Part shown: positions 49,177-62,700 of the stretch, in pieces
Layout: every line of letters begins with the position of its first letter
Numbering within the stretch: the stretch's first letter is position 1
DNA from: Mangifera indica
Taxonomy: Eukaryota > Streptophyta > Magnoliopsida > Sapindales > Anacardiaceae
Length of the DNA: 64,000 nucleotides
Direction: 5' to 3'
Assembly: GCF_011075055.1 (NCBI RefSeq)
Contig: NC_058141.1
Location: 14,889,639-14,953,638 of the forward strand
Program-made: the position numbers and the translations under genes
Notes under the pieces: model-generated
Database searches by the model: none
Seen by the model: the letters and a program-made list of their open reading frames with translations, nothing else
Told to the model about the DNA's origin: nothing

Positions 49177-50897
49177 CTGCTCTAATGGTGGTATCTAAAG
49201 CTTACTTCAGTAGAATTGCCAAAAGATTCAAGTAAGAAGTGTTTGGCAAGAGGGTTGGTAAGAAATTAAAGAACCCTTGAAACGAAGAATCGCTTTAATT
49301 AAAGACCGTGTAGTCGGATATTGAACGGATTGGAAAATGTGTCACTGGTTGGGAATAATGAAATGGAAGTTTTTCTCATTCTCTTCGGCCTTCGTCTTTT
49401 TAAACAGGCGAAGAAGTATAGAAGTAAGGAAGTATAGAAATAAAGAAATGATAGTGTGGTGCGCGAGAGAATCAGGTCACATGGGTGAGCCAATTTGTAA
49501 AGAAAGAAAAGTTAAAAAAAGATTGGGGTTTTTTATGGGTTCAGATTGTGACTTTAAGAAAGGGTACGTAGATGCCAAAAAGTGCAAATAGCCGTTCCGG
49601 GGCTTCCTGGTTACGCTGTTGTTTCGTGTTGCGTGGTGGGTTTAGACTTTAGAGTCATTGGCATTTCACAAACCACGCTGCTGTGTCTTGGAAGATGAAG
49701 AAAGTAATCTTCCGTTTAGGAAAGTTAAAATGGGAGAAGGGCAAGCCATACCTATCTGTCGCTGCCTTTTGCGAACAATTTTTATGTGCTTATTGCTTGT
49801 ACGAATCACTGCAGTTAATTTCAAAATGCCAAAAATATTGAGATAACCGTCGATAATAATCTGATTGGACTTTAAAAAAAACAATCAGAGATTTTTTTTT
49901 AAGGTTACACGCACGCACGTTGAGGGAATTTGGTGGGATTTGTTGGGATTTGGATGAAATAGGTATATCAAATATTAGACTTTGAAATAATCAAATCTCA
50001 ATTAGGCATCTCTTGAGATAAAAAGTAAGGTTAAACCTAACTTGTTGAAGATACGGGAATTTTGTAGAAGTTCATCTACTCCTTCACTTGCAGAGGATTC
50101 ATATTAATGCATTTAACTTAATCCCAGATTCAACTTTGTTAAGTGCATGATAACTTGAATTTGACTTTTATGTTCCCAATTAAGGAAGTCGTAAAGCCAC
50201 TTGAATGCTTGAGCATGTGATCCAATCCAAAAAATGGAAAAACTCGTGACTCTATACAAATATTTGCTTATTCAAACTTTAAATTGAAGGAATATTTATT
50301 ATATTTTAATTCAAAAAGTTGCCAACATAATCATTAGTATCAGAAATCATGAGACAATGAATTTCTCACATTCAACATGAACTGACTGACAAAAGAATAT
50401 TTAATTTTATCTTGTAAATTAGATCTGTTTACATTACAATTATTAAGTTAATCTGACCCTCGAACCCGCTCTAAAATTAGAGTCCGAATAGTTTAGTGGA
50501 AAAGGTGGATTAAAAAAAAAATCAAATTGTTGAAAATGAACTTTCCAATAATTTTTTAGCATACGGTGGTTAAGATTGGATTTAAAGTAAACTTATTTAA
50601 GTTTGATATGAGTTTTGTTTAAATATGAGTTTGATATACACAAATTCGAGTTTAAACCTAAAATAAAATATATTTATAATTTTTTTTAAACGATATTGCA
50701 CAAATCATAAGGGAATCAAATTTGAACAAACGAGTTTGGTGAGTTTGAGGTAAGTTTAATTTGTCTATACGAGTTAAACACAAATTATCAATCTATGAAA
50801 TAAGTTGAATACAAATGAGCTATTCTCCACAATAGGCAACTGCTAGTTGAGCCTTAAAAAAATAAGGATATTGATTAAAATAATCATTTATTTTACC

Positions 50898-50899
<2 letters not shown>

Positions 50900-50957
<58 letters not shown>
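50900..50957. repeat. (TA)28 microsatellite
   Basis: Uninterrupted TA dinucleotide repeat of 56 bp (50901-50956). Self-complementary and likely length-variable. Confidence 0.95.
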
Positions 50958-50960
<3 letters not shown>

Positions 50961-51691
50961 CATTTTTTTTCTTATTATACAAATATAATCACTTTTAAAT
51001 TAATTTTCTTTTGAAATAAGGAGATTATAAGATTTGAGATTAATCAGATGGGTTGACTGGCCAACTAACCATCGGACAACCTTTCCACAATCAAAGTCAT
51101 CAAAAATTTTTATATTATTATCTCATTTCACCTCATATTTCAATTTTGATTAGATAAGTAAATGAATTTTATATCTTAATTAAGTGAGTATATGTTTGAT
51201 TGAATAAGTTTTAGCTAGATAAATATAAACTCTAAAAATATTTTATATTTTACATTATATTTGTTTAATGAAAAAAACTCTTTATATATAAAAAAATTAT
51301 TTTAACAATATCTTATAAAGTAAGTTTTATCATATTTAAATTTGATTCATCCAAATCCCATCGTAATGATGAAGTAATCTCGGAAGACATTCTTGTTATT
51401 AATTTTAAATAAGGAGGGGGCGTGTTAGATGGAGACTCCAAACAAATTTGTAATTGATGTCATGTATAAGTGTTGGTTGGTTAGCAAAATGAAGGATGTT
51501 AAGTAAGCCATGTTTCCAAGTTTGAACTAATGGAATCGTCTATTGGCCAAGAAAGTAATAAAATATGCCATTCTTCAAGCTACTGCGTCACAGAGCCTAC
51601 ACACTCTAGCCACGAGAAAAAGACGTGAAGATTCTCAGGCAATCGTGCTCGTTCAACTTCAATTTAATTAGCAAAACTTAATTTTTAAAAA

Positions 51692-52505
51692 GCCAAATGA
51701 TCATGTCCCACCTAAGGTTTGATGTAAATATAATTTTTCGTATATTAATTATCAAAAATCTAAATATATATCCATCTATTAAATTTTATTGTTATTTTTA
51801 AGAATAAAATTATTATTTTTTATAAATATTTAAAAATACAAAAAAATTATTACATTTTCCCTTCAAAAAAATTAAAAAATATAATAATTTTTTTTTCTAT
51901 TTAAATTTTGAAGAATCAACATTTTCTCGTAAAGTTTTTTCAACCATCATTGTTGACAATGTTTTCCTCTCTCTTGACTTCTCTCCCATTGGTGTTTTAT
52001 TTTTGGTCATCATCGACTGATAAAATAAACCAACAAAAATGAATCGATCGTCTCCAAATAAAGACGACGCTTCATCATTGGTTGAGAGACGACAATGCAT
52101 CATTTTCATCTGAGATAAAGACATTTCGTTTTTAACTTTGACGAAGATGAATCGTGTCTTCATCTGGAGACGATCGATGATGATCAAAAATAGAGTACCA
52201 CTAAGAGAGAAATAGGGAGAGAGAGAGAACACCACCATCGTCATGGTCTCTGGCTGCCAACAATGCACTAAAAAAATTTATGGGGAAATAAAAGTTTTTC
52301 AAACTTCAGGTGTGAAGAATTTATTAGGTTTTAAATCTGAGGGTGAAAATATGATAAATTTTTAAAAATATTTTTGTTAAATAAGAATTTTATCTCTAAT
52401 AGTAATAGTAAAATTTAATAAATATGTGTATAATTAAATTTTTAATAATTAACAAATAAAAAGTTAGATTGTACCAAACCTTGAGTGAGAAATAGTCATT
52501 CGGCC
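51692..52505. mobile_element. Non-autonomous TIR DNA transposon with 8-bp target duplication
   Basis: The left end reads GCCAAATGATCATGTCCCAC then CTAAGGTTTGATG; the right end, reverse-complemented, reads GGCCGAATGACTATTTCTCA then CTCAAGGTTTGGT, so the ends form imperfect inverted repeats of ~35 bp or more. TTTAAAAA flanks it on both sides (51684-51691 and 52506-52513). An 8-bp duplication suggests hAT-like mobilisation. The centre (about 51890-52260) is GC-balanced with GAAGA/TCTTC-rich words and no transposase. Confidence 0.6.
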
Positions 52506-52714
52506 TTTAAAAAATGAGTGTCACTGAATTGGATAAAAGTTCGACGGCCCCAACCAATGACCCAGACCAGACTTCAGCCACGTCTTTATGTTAACTGCAA
52601 CCGTTTCAACAGGGCTAAGCCACTAAGGAAAAAAAGGCCCAGCCCAGAAATCTGTCCTAGTTAAAAGTGTACCGTATGCTGACCTCATTATGACGCCACT
52701 TATTTTCTAGTTTT

Positions 52715-52835
52715 TTTTATTACAGAATATGAATAATAATATGTTATGTGAGTGGATAATTCTAAATTAAACATATAATAATATTTTATTGTATAATTAA
52801 TATTTAAAATAAATATACATAACATTACTCATTAT
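52715..52835. repeat. MITE-like AT-rich repeat, copy 5
   Basis: Left end aataatatgttatgtgag, core taattctaaattaaac (about 52758) and right end atacataacattactca, whose reverse complement tgagtaatgttatgtat matches the family terminus. Confidence 0.5.
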
Positions 52836-53884
52836 TATATTTTTAATTTTTAGTGCATCCTTAATTCCATTCTTAAAAACTCAAAATTTATCTATTTCCT
52901 CCAGGTACCCTAAATTCCCACCACTGCCTCCATCCATGGTCTATCCAGTATTTTATCACTACCGCCCCATCTATTTCTCACTCAACCTACTTAATCTAAT
53001 TTGAATAAAAACTTTCTTTGAATAACAATTCAAAACCTAGATCAACATCTCAAACCCAACTTCACCCCATTCAATGTCATCTATGTCTTGCAAGCATAAT
53101 TCAACCCCAATCTTGCCCTCAACATCTTTCGATGGATGACCCAACAACATAAATATAAGCATAACCACAAAACTTATAACATAATGATTATATTTTTAAT
53201 ATTCGAAACTAAAACCTTGATTTGAATATGATATAGTTGGTAATAGTCAAATGTTTATTCTTCAATATAATTGCATAATTAGATTTTGTTATGGCGAAAA
53301 CTATTAATCAATCATGTTTTTGACTAGTATAATAAAATGTTGAAATTAAATAATTGCGAGCTCACACTTGAGATAGACACTTTCTTATTGAATTTATTGC
53401 TTAAGAGGTTTGTTATGTTTATTTGCACGGAATGTTGGATTTTGGGATTAAAAACATGTAATCACAACAAAAATTATCAACAGAAACCTCAAAGTATTTT
53501 GTAATTTTAATTACAATAAGGAGAGATAAATAATCCATGATTGCCCAATAATTTACGGTGAAACCAAATAGTGTTATGATGGGTGGAAAATGAATTTTTT
53601 AAACTTAAAGGATAGAAAATTGCTTCATCAAAGTTTGCGTGGGAGTCATTCGGCCTGGATAAAATTCGTAGAAAGAAATTTTTTTCTACTTAACCAATAT
53701 ATACATATTGCTTAGTTTATATACAAGACTTACAGTTACAGCTGTGCAGAATTTAATGGGCCAAGGGCCGTCTTTTATGGGTTGACCACATTGAAGTCCA
53801 CAACCCACTACTCGAGTCCATTGTTTACGATAAATTTCAAGACAAAGAGAGAAAGAGCGTGAGCGAGAGAGGAAGACTAGCAGG

Positions 53885-56483
53885 ATGAGTTTCAACTCTG
53901 TTATGAAGACCGCCGCCACAATTTTATTTTTGTTGGTTGTTTCGACATTAGGTATTAACCATTTGTTTTTACGGTTTTGTTTGTGATCAATGGTTATTAG
54001 ATTTTTGTTTTAAGTTAACATAATTTTTGTTCAGATCGGATCATTTACCAAATAAAATTTTTCTTTGAATATAGAATTGTATCACAAATTCAATTCCATT
54101 AATGTGTTAATTTTATTTCTTTTTCAGTTTCTGCGAAGAAGTCGGGCGATGTTACAGAGTTACAGATTGGTGTAAAGGTAAACCCTCTCGTGTAATTAGA
54201 TACCTTAATTGCTTTAGACGGGTTAATATGTTTTATTTTTTAAGTGTTTGCGGTTATGCCACTGTTTACTTTTTATCTTCCTCACTTTAGATTCATATCA
54301 TACAAGTCTTGGATATTCTTTCACTGGCATGATATTCTTCTTTGATGTTTGTATAGATTTTGGTTTTCAGTTTCAAAATAATATAATTTTGCTCAACAAC
54401 ATTGCTGTTTGCTTTCTATTCTTCAGCACAAGCCTAAATCCTGTGACATTCAGGCCCACAAAGGTGATAGAGTCAAAGTACATTATCGGGTAAGTTATAT
54501 GCATATACGGATTCCCTTTATTTTTGTGGAATAAATGAACCTTCAACCATTACTCCTAATGAATCACTAGAAATCTTTTAGACGACCAACCATTTACAGT
54601 GATTTGTTTATGCAAATATACTTTAAACTTGTCATATTAATTTATCTTTTTTGAATTTTCTTCCCTTGAATTTAACCATGCAGTTGAATGAACTTATTTT
54701 ATACCCACATAGTTCTTGATCTAGAGTACATTTATCTATCCCTGCAGGGAAAACTCACAGATGGAACTGTTTTTGATTCGAGCTTCGAAAGAGGTGATCC
54801 AATCGAGTTTGAGCTTGGCAGTGGCCAAGTTATCAAAGGTGTGTATGTGTTCAAAATTTACTCTGTTTCACTGAATTCTTGTCTTTATATTCTTTTTTTT
54901 TTAATTTGCATATGCCGAGCTTGTTTGATGTATTGAAGTTAATGATGCTTAAAAAAAAAAAAAAATTCTTTGTAGGTTGGGACCAAGGACTGTTAGGAAT
55001 GTGTGTAGGTGAGAAGCGAAAGTTGAAAATCCCTTCAAAGATGGGTTACGGGGATCATGGCTCTCCCCCTAAAATTCCAGGTAATATTATTTCTTATCCT
55101 TTTGTCTCTAAATCTCTTGCCAGTCATTGCAATTAATAATGTTATAGTGGTGTCTTTGTAAGTGCGATAATTGGAAGATTTTTCATTTCTATATGTAGCT
55201 AAGTAAGGAATACCCTCCTTCAATGAAACATGTTTTAAAAAAATAATAATAATAATAATAAGGATGAGTGGGTTCGGAGACCTTACCATAAAAGTGGGAA
55301 CCAAAACGACCTACCTAGTCGGTTTTGGTTATACCTGGTATTATCTTGAGTAGGAACACCTTAATTTTTTTGGGTTACACAGCACAAAGAAAGAACAATC
55401 AAAAAGCTTGTACAATTACCTTTTTAGTTAATGTAGAAGTTGAGAGATGAATGGCTCTTTACTATATATAAATCTTGATGCTGGTGTTTGAGCGGTGAAA
55501 TAATTATTTTGGATCAGAGCTTTTACTCTCTCTTTCTCTCCTTGTATATTTTTCTTCCTTTTCCTCCTCACTCATTTCTGGCCTTTACTCTGTTTTTTTT
55601 GGCCTCTCAAAACACCACAGATACTAAAAACACTGCTGTGCCATGTGCACACTTTTTCTATGAAACAATGACAGCTGTTAGTGGTAGGCCCATGCTTGGC
55701 CTGGAGAGGCTGGCCTTCCAGACCAAAGTTATCATAACCCCAGAATTTGATTTCACTGTTCACAGTCTACCACTGCAACTCTGTTAGAGTCTATTGCTTT
55801 GGGCCTGGTTGATGTCCCCATCACGCTACTGGTTGGCTGCAATTTTTTTAGATTTTGGTTATTTAACTTTTGGAACAAAACGACATTGTTTTATTACATT
55901 GTATTTGGAAAAAAAGGGTGTCTAATTGGGTACCTCAAATTTGTTCTAGATCCAGTTCTTGGGTCAGTTGAAATTGAAACCTACCTGAACAGTTCCAGTA
56001 CCACAAAAATCAAATTTGAAACTTACCTGGGATAAGCTGGTTCCGGAACTGAAACGTTGGATACCCGGTAGTTTGGGTTCCTTGTGGCTTCCAAGCTCAT
56101 TTTGCACTGCTCTAATAATGTTAGAATTGCAGCTACTTTAGTTAGTGCACCAAGTGAAAAATGATTCAATTAGGTTATTGAATTTGAAAGTCTAGAAGGA
56201 TGGATTTTGCTGTTAATACTGCTTTAATATAATTCCATTTTAGTGCTTCTAGATGACGATGACCAAGAGGTCTGGTTTCTAGCCTTAATGATATTATTAA
56301 TGCAGTAAAAATATATTCTGGAGCATTGATCTTTAGCACATTTGATTTTATCTGATGTATCTGAATAGTTGATAAGAGTTAATAAGTGATTGTCTGAAAA
56401 ACACAGGTGGAGCAACACTGATCTTTGACACAGAGCTTGTCGCTGTAAATGGGAAACCATCAAGCGAGGATGGTGAGCTGTAG
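53885..56483 (+). CDS. FKBP15: FKBP-type peptidyl-prolyl isomerase, ER-lumen FKBP15 type
   Basis: Single-domain immunophilin that isomerises Xaa-Pro bonds in the secretory pathway. Six exons: 53885-53951, 54128-54177, 54427-54489, 54748-54838, 54976-55080 and 56407-56483, giving 150 residues (FKBP15 family about 150-165). The N terminus [25 protein letters not shown] is a signal peptide. Domain landmarks: [18 protein letters not shown] (Tyr59, Phe69, Asp70), [14 protein letters not shown] (Val88, Ile89, Trp92), [24 protein letters not shown] (Tyr115, Phe132). The protein ends SSEDGEL: the last four residues, DGEL, resemble a weak HDEL/KDEL retrieval signal, which other FKBP15 proteins carry as xxEL. 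The last intron is 1.3 kb. The ROF-type FKBP gene follows on the same strand 3.2 kb away. Confidence 0.95.
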
Positions 56484-59400
56484 TCATCAGTCAAAGGAGC
56501 AGATTTCACTTTTTTTTTTTCCTTTTACGTACATCTTTCATGTTTGGTAGGCTAAAACTAGATTTGAGTCTCGGGTTATGCCAAACTATTTAATTATGGA
56601 GCTTAACATGGGAGAAAGTTATGTGATCATGCCACATAATTATTGTGTTTGGATAAGAAATCTTCATTGCCTAAGCAGTGAAGAATGAACTGAAGTTTAA
56701 GATAAATGGAGTTGGACAATCAGTGTAATGAACTATTGCTGCTTTTTTCATATAAGATTGATCAAATAAGGATTTCCACTATGTTATTCATTTCTCGATC
56801 TCAAAAGGGAAATTTTGTTTACTAATATTCAGTGTTGCGTCTGATGAGATTTCATTATCAATACCTCTGATCTCATTTGTGCAGGTGGATCATGCACATG
56901 AGCATGCATTATATATTATATCAAATGTCCTCTTTTCACATTCTCAGTATCTACTCAGGTTCAGTCTCTCTTCCCCGCTCCCCGAACTGGCTTTCATCTT
57001 TCTAAAGGACATTCTTACTATCTACTTCTCGCACCTTTCTATCATTGCCTTTGCCCCCAAAATCTCTCATCAACCCAAGTCACCAAACCTGTCATCGCCT
57101 TGGCCACCTCAACCATCTCATGCAGGTCCTTGTTCATCTCCGTATTGTTCTTATTGACGACTCCTTGTACACTTGAACACTTTAATGTTACAACTTCGGC
57201 TATTAATTTATCTAATTCGGCGGCCGCTTTCACTGTTGCGAAACAATTTAGAAAGTGGATGGTGTGTTATTGATTTATCAAAGCTTATTTTTCATAAAAT
57301 CAGAGGCACAGTTAAAATATTGAGCTTGCTATGATGCCAATGATCGAGCAGGAATCAGTGGCCCTTTTTTTTAATTATTTAAATTTAAGGAAATAAATAT
57401 GACAACTATACATCTTTCATATTAACTTTCGGGAAATTATAATAAATAGTCAAAATTAAGGGGGTTTAAGTGAAATTGCCCAAAACATTCAGATTAAAGC
57501 AAAAATGTTCAACTTTTGTGAAATGTTGAAACTGCCCCTATATATAAGCACAGCAAATTTCCTAGGTTCTCATGGTAATCTTTGGGTATTTCACTGTTTA
57601 AAAACAGTGGAAAATTCGAAATTTTCCCCTGTCCCATAGTCATCCCACGGTCGCCCAGATTTTTGGCAATTTTCGTGCTATTCGGCAACCGCAAATGGCA
57701 AAGAACGTTAGCATGTCTTCCGTCATCATGTTTGAATCAAGTTATTGTTCATATTATTGAGATTTGAGTGAGATTTTGCGGTTTGAAACTTTAGGGTTTT
57801 GATTTTGAACAATGCTTGAAATGTTTTGATTATTGGTTGTTTTCATTGAATTGGTTGAAGGGTTTTGTGTTATAGGCTATGTGGATTTGATTTGTGTTGA
57901 AATTGGAGGTCGAACGACTAATTTTTGGCCGAAAAATCCTTTCGAAGCAATCGACAGTTCGACCGTGGGAACAATGTTTCCCACGGTCAAACACTATATT
58001 TTTTAAATATTTTTTTTACCCCATACAATTACCTAACATTGCATTGACCATCCTTTTATGTTGTCTCATATCAAAATACATCTATCTATTCCTAAAATTT
58101 CATTTATAATGCTCTTACAATGTTTAATATCAAAATGCCCCCTATTTTAATAACATTTCATTTGACCCCTCATAATTATCTCTTTATTTATTTAACAACC
58201 TTGTATGTTATCTTATATTAAAGTATACATATATATTCTTAACATGTTATTTAAATTCTTTATATATTGTATACAATCAAAATACCCCCCATATTTATCT
58301 AACATTGCATTTAACCCTTATATTATGACATATAAACTAGATTTAATAAATAAAATTAAGTTTTTAGGCTAAAATTGGTATAAATACATTTTTTCCATGA
58401 ATAGTCTTTTTTCGAGTTAAATTCAGAAATACGAACTTTTTTCATCCGAACGAACCCCTACTAATTGATTTTGAATAAAAATGAGAGTGAAAGTGAATTG
58501 TATGAAAAGTGTGTATAATAAGAGTGAGCGAGGAGGGTTTATATAGATGAAGTGAGGGGTAATTTTGGTATTTTAAAAAAAGTTATAGGCATTTTTGTTT
58601 AGGAATAGTGAATTTGGGTATTTTTGTTTAAAAATAATGAATTTGAGCATTTTTACTTAATGGAAATGTATTTTGACCATTTTTTATAATTTCCCTTAAC
58701 TTTATGTCAATATACTTAGGTTTTAGGTAAGAAGTTGTGATTTATGCATTTTGCCACGAAAAATAGTGTATTTAAGCCATACCTATAGTGGGAAAATGTT
58801 AATCACTTACCTAATGACATTACATTTCATTTAATTCTCCTATACTATTTGCTTTTCAAGTGAACTCGTACCTAAGTAAAGAACCAGGTACTTGTCTACT
58901 GTATAAATATTTTTGGAATAATTTCTATAAAATTTATGTATTTTTAATTTTAAATAATATTATTCATGACAATCGTCCAAAAAACTTTATTGGAAATTTT
59001 AGATAAGATTCTCCAGTTGTTTTAAAAAAAATGTTAAGAGCAAAGATTCCATAATAGCTTTTGAACTTAAATTCAATGTAGTGGAACTTAGCCTCTTTTT
59101 TTTTTTTTAAGATAATTTTTGGATTAAGAAAATTTCTTAAAGTATATATTAAAAAAATATATTCCAGAGATTAAAAATTTTATTACAAAATGATCTTATT
59201 TTAATCAATATATATTAAAATAATATTGTTTTAATAATAAACTATTTAAAAATTTGAGTTTAAAATAAGTCGAATCGAATTTAAAATTAGTTTGAGTTTA
59301 ACTTTTACAAGCTTGATAAATTCAAATTCAGTTCGATTTGAATCTAACTTGTTCATAATTATTTGGAGATTTCATTGGAACATATAAATTTTAAAATATG

Positions 59401-59718
59401 TTATGGATTATTTATTTATTACTGTTATAAAATTTAATGAAAATTCAACTGATAAGGTACAGCCGGCATCACGGTAACACAATCAACAAGGCCGGTTAAA
59501 TAAATACTACCACGAAGAAAAGAATAATAAAGTGCGGAAGGGAAGTCGCGTCCCGTCTTCACTCGAAAGTGGAAGCCCTCATACCAAAGAAGTCTCTAGA
59601 ACTCCAGCCCCCTCACTAAAGTACCTCAATAACTCCCGTCTTTTATCCATTTCATTCTCATTAGCTTTAACCTCCCTAAACTAGATCCTTCCTTGTTATT
59701 TAGCAAATTAAGAGAGCC
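56484..59718. other. Intergenic between the two FKBP genes
   Basis: The FKBP15 3' UTR is followed by ~900 bp without identifiable features, then a 1.27 kb TIR element (listed separately), then AT-rich DNA. The FKBP62 promoter and 5' UTR lie at roughly 59440-59718. A small-peptide frame at 56879-57157 shows no domain and was not called. Confidence 0.45.
57430..58695. mobile_element. Non-autonomous TIR DNA transposon, MULE- or hAT-like, 1.27 kb
   Basis: The left end reads GGGAAATTATAATAAATAGT then CAAAATTAA. The right end, reverse-complemented, reads GGGAAATTATAAAAAATGGT then CAAAATACA, so the inverted repeats are ~28 bp with few mismatches. TTAACTTT flanks both sides (57422-57429 and 58696-58703), an 8-bp duplication, or 9 bp with one mismatch. 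Inside are two hairpins: CACTGTTT/AAACAGTG near 57590-57607, and GACCGTGGGAA/TTCCCACGGTC arms at 57961-57988. No transposase is encoded. Confidence 0.68.
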
Positions 59719-62700
59719 ATGGATGAGGATTTCGATATTCCAGCTGCCAATGAGATGATGGATGAAGACATGGGTCTACCTGACGATCCTCCGATTTTGA
59801 AAGTGGGTGAAGAAAAGGAGATCGGTAACCAAGGACTCAAAAAGAAGCTTCTCAAGGAGGCTGAAGGCTGGGACACTCCTGACAACGGCGATGAAGTTGA
59901 AGGTAATTTTATTGATGTATTTATTATTATTTTCTATTTTTATATTTTGTGTATGATTAATTCGGTGTTGTACTGTGCTATGCAGTCCATTACACTGGAA
60001 CTTTGTTGGATGGTAGCAAGTTTGATTCCAGTCGCGATAGGGGCACGCCTTTCAAGTTCACTCTTGGTCAAGGTAAGAGATGAGATACCATTTATTGTTT
60101 AGGTGACATCTCAGCTGCTTAGTGATAATGAAATATATTGTATTAAGTAAGAAATGGAAGATAATGTGATATTCTTGGGGTACAATGCCCGGCATTCTTG
60201 GTTAGTAGAGGCATGAGAACAAAATGTCATTAAATTAGTTTGTTTAGTCACAAATTGCTTGAGGGTAAGAAGACAGCCCCATTTGATTGTTTTCAGTTTT
60301 TTTTTTTCCTTTTCAACAACTTTATATCTTAAGAGTTTTTTGAGCCAGAGCAAAGCCCGGTGGTTAAAGGATTTGGAAGATAAAAAGAAAAAAATGGTCA
60401 TATGCAGGAGTTGTCCTTTTATGAGTACATGGTGATAAGTAAGCTGGTTTGAAGAAATCAATCTAGATAACAAATTGGAAGCAGTATGGAATTTTTGATA
60501 ATGTTTTGTTTGCAGGAAGTGTTATTAAAGGATGGGACTTGGGTATTAAGACGATGAAGAAAGGTGAAAATGCACTTTTCACCATTCCTCCTGAGCTTGC
60601 TTATGGTGAACGAGGTTCACCACCAACAATTCCTCCTAGTGCAACACTTCAGTTCGATGTTGAACTGCTTTCTTGGACTAGTGTCAAGGACATTTGCAAG
60701 GATGGTGGGATTTTCAAAAAGATTCTCGTTAAAGGAGAGAAATGGGAGAATCCAGGGGATCTGGACGAAGTGTTAGGTGTGTGTGTGTGTATATAAATAA
60801 TATTTATGTTGTAATTTCCTCTCAGCTTGTGATCATTGATTGTAGCTTTGTTTGATAGCTTTGTTAGCAACTACTTATGTGCTTACTATTGCAGTGAATT
60901 ATGAAGCAAGACTGGAGGATGGCACAGTTGTGGCAAAAGCAGAGTGTGTAGAGTTCACAGTCAAGGATGGTTAGCATCATTTGTAATTTGTGTCAAGGAT
61001 TCTAAAATTCCTACTTGGTGTTTCATATATTATTTCTCATTTGATTATTTCTCTTGTTTTAGGTCATTTCTGTCCTGCTTTGTCGCATGCCGTTAAGACC
61101 ATGAAAAAGGGAGAGAAAGTACTTCTTACAGTGAAGCCACAATGTAGGGTTTTATCTAGTGGACCTGATCTATATAGAGATGACATGCTTCAGTGCAATT
61201 TACTGATTTTGTTGCCTTTGATATGTTTTAGATGGATTTGGAGAGAAGGGAAAACCCCCCTTGATTAGTGAAGGTGCAGTTCCACCAAATACAAATCTTC
61301 AGATTGCTTTGGAGTTAGTTTCATGGAAGACTGTGTCAGAGGTGACTGATGACAAGAAGGTTATCAAGAAGATCCTAAAAGAAGGGGAGGGATATGAGCA
61401 TCCCAATGATGGATCAGTTGTTAAAGGTCGGTTTAAAAAGTGGAGATGAATATATTGTGTTTGACTACTGAGTGCAAAATTTCTGAGCCTTTGATGCTTT
61501 TCCTGGCAGTGAAATTGATTGGGAAACTGCAAGATGGTACAGTTTTTTTGAAAAAGGGCCATGGTGAGGGAGAGGAACTGTTTGAGTTTAAGACCGATGA
61601 AGGTAGTAACATGATTGGCAAGTGTTTTTCTTTTATTCAGATATCCAGCTTCCAGTTGACTGTCATCATATTATGATTTGATTTTTTGGGACAGAACAAG
61701 TTATTGATGGACTTGATAGAGCCGTGATGAAAATGAAGAAAAGTGAGGTAGCACTGCTGACTATAGCACCTGCGTATGCTTTTGGTTCATCTGAGTCAAA
61801 ACAGGACCTGGCTGTGGTACCTCCTAACTCAACTGTGCACTATGAGGTTGAGCTGGTGTCATTTGACAAGGTTAGTTGATCTGTAGGCCTAGGATGGTTG
61901 TGCTCTGACTAAGTTGTATGACTATATTAGTATATATTGTGGGGATGTTTGTGAATATGTATATTCACCATTATTGTTTCCTTCAGGAGAAGGAATCATG
62001 GGACATGAACACCCTCGAAAAGATTGAAGCTGCTGGTAAGAAGAAGGAAGAAGGCAATACATTGTTCAAGGCAGGTAAATATGCGAAAGCGTCAAAGAGA
62101 TATGAAAAGGTATGCTTTAGTTTGAAGTTGTATGGGACCTTACTACTTGAAGTATTCATTGCTAGGATTAATTCAATCTGTTTCCTCTTTTTATACACAG
62201 GGTGTGAAGTACATTGAGTTTGATTCTACCTTCAGTGAAGAGGAGAAAAAGCAGGCAAAGACACTGAAAGTTGCTTGCAATCTGAATGATGCTGCTTGCA
62301 AGCTAAAATTGAAAGAATACAATCAGGCAGAAAAATTGTGCACAAAGGTTTGGATACCCAAGTAAATGTTTGTTTCTCATCTTTCAGCCCCAATTTTTAT
62401 ACTGTATTGATAATCTATAATATCCATTCAGGTGCTTGACTTAGAGAGTAGAAATGTCAAAGCCCTGTATAGAAGGGCCCAAGCATACATTCATATGTCG
62501 GATTTGGATTTGGCCGAGTTTGATATCAAGAAAGCACTTGAGATTGATCCGGACAACAGGTATATTTGAAGCAATGAGCAAATGAATTTTCTGGTCTTGA
62601 AAAAATTTCATGACTCAGGATGAGTACATTGGTGTTGATACCTTTGTTTGGCTATAGAGATAGTAGCATTATCACCTGGATCAAATTTAATTAATTTCAT

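Larger units (their letters stand above)
49177..53884. other. Intergenic between glucanase and FKBP15 genes
   Basis: The glucanase promoter is presumably at 49177-49700. 50570-50840 has degenerate gagttt/aattcg words. A long (TA)n tract, a TIR element and a MITE-like block are listed separately. 53800-53884 is the probable FKBP15 5' UTR (GA-rich, aaagagagaaagagcgtgag). No gene supported; the 123-residue open frame at 51897-52268 lies inside the TIR element and shows no domain. Confidence 0.5.

Noticed and set aside
51897..52268. 123-residue minus-strand open frame
   Set aside because: Lies inside the TIR element, shows no domain and has no promoter or splice context.
59540..59620. Possible heat-shock elements upstream of FKBP62
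   Set aside because: GAA and TTC units are present but not in the required alternating 5-bp spacing.
61427..61449. Readthrough coding after exon 6 of FKBP62 (ending GRFKKWR)
   Set aside because: A GT donor at 61427 joins in frame to the third FKBP domain at 61510; readthrough would remove that domain and the TPR region.
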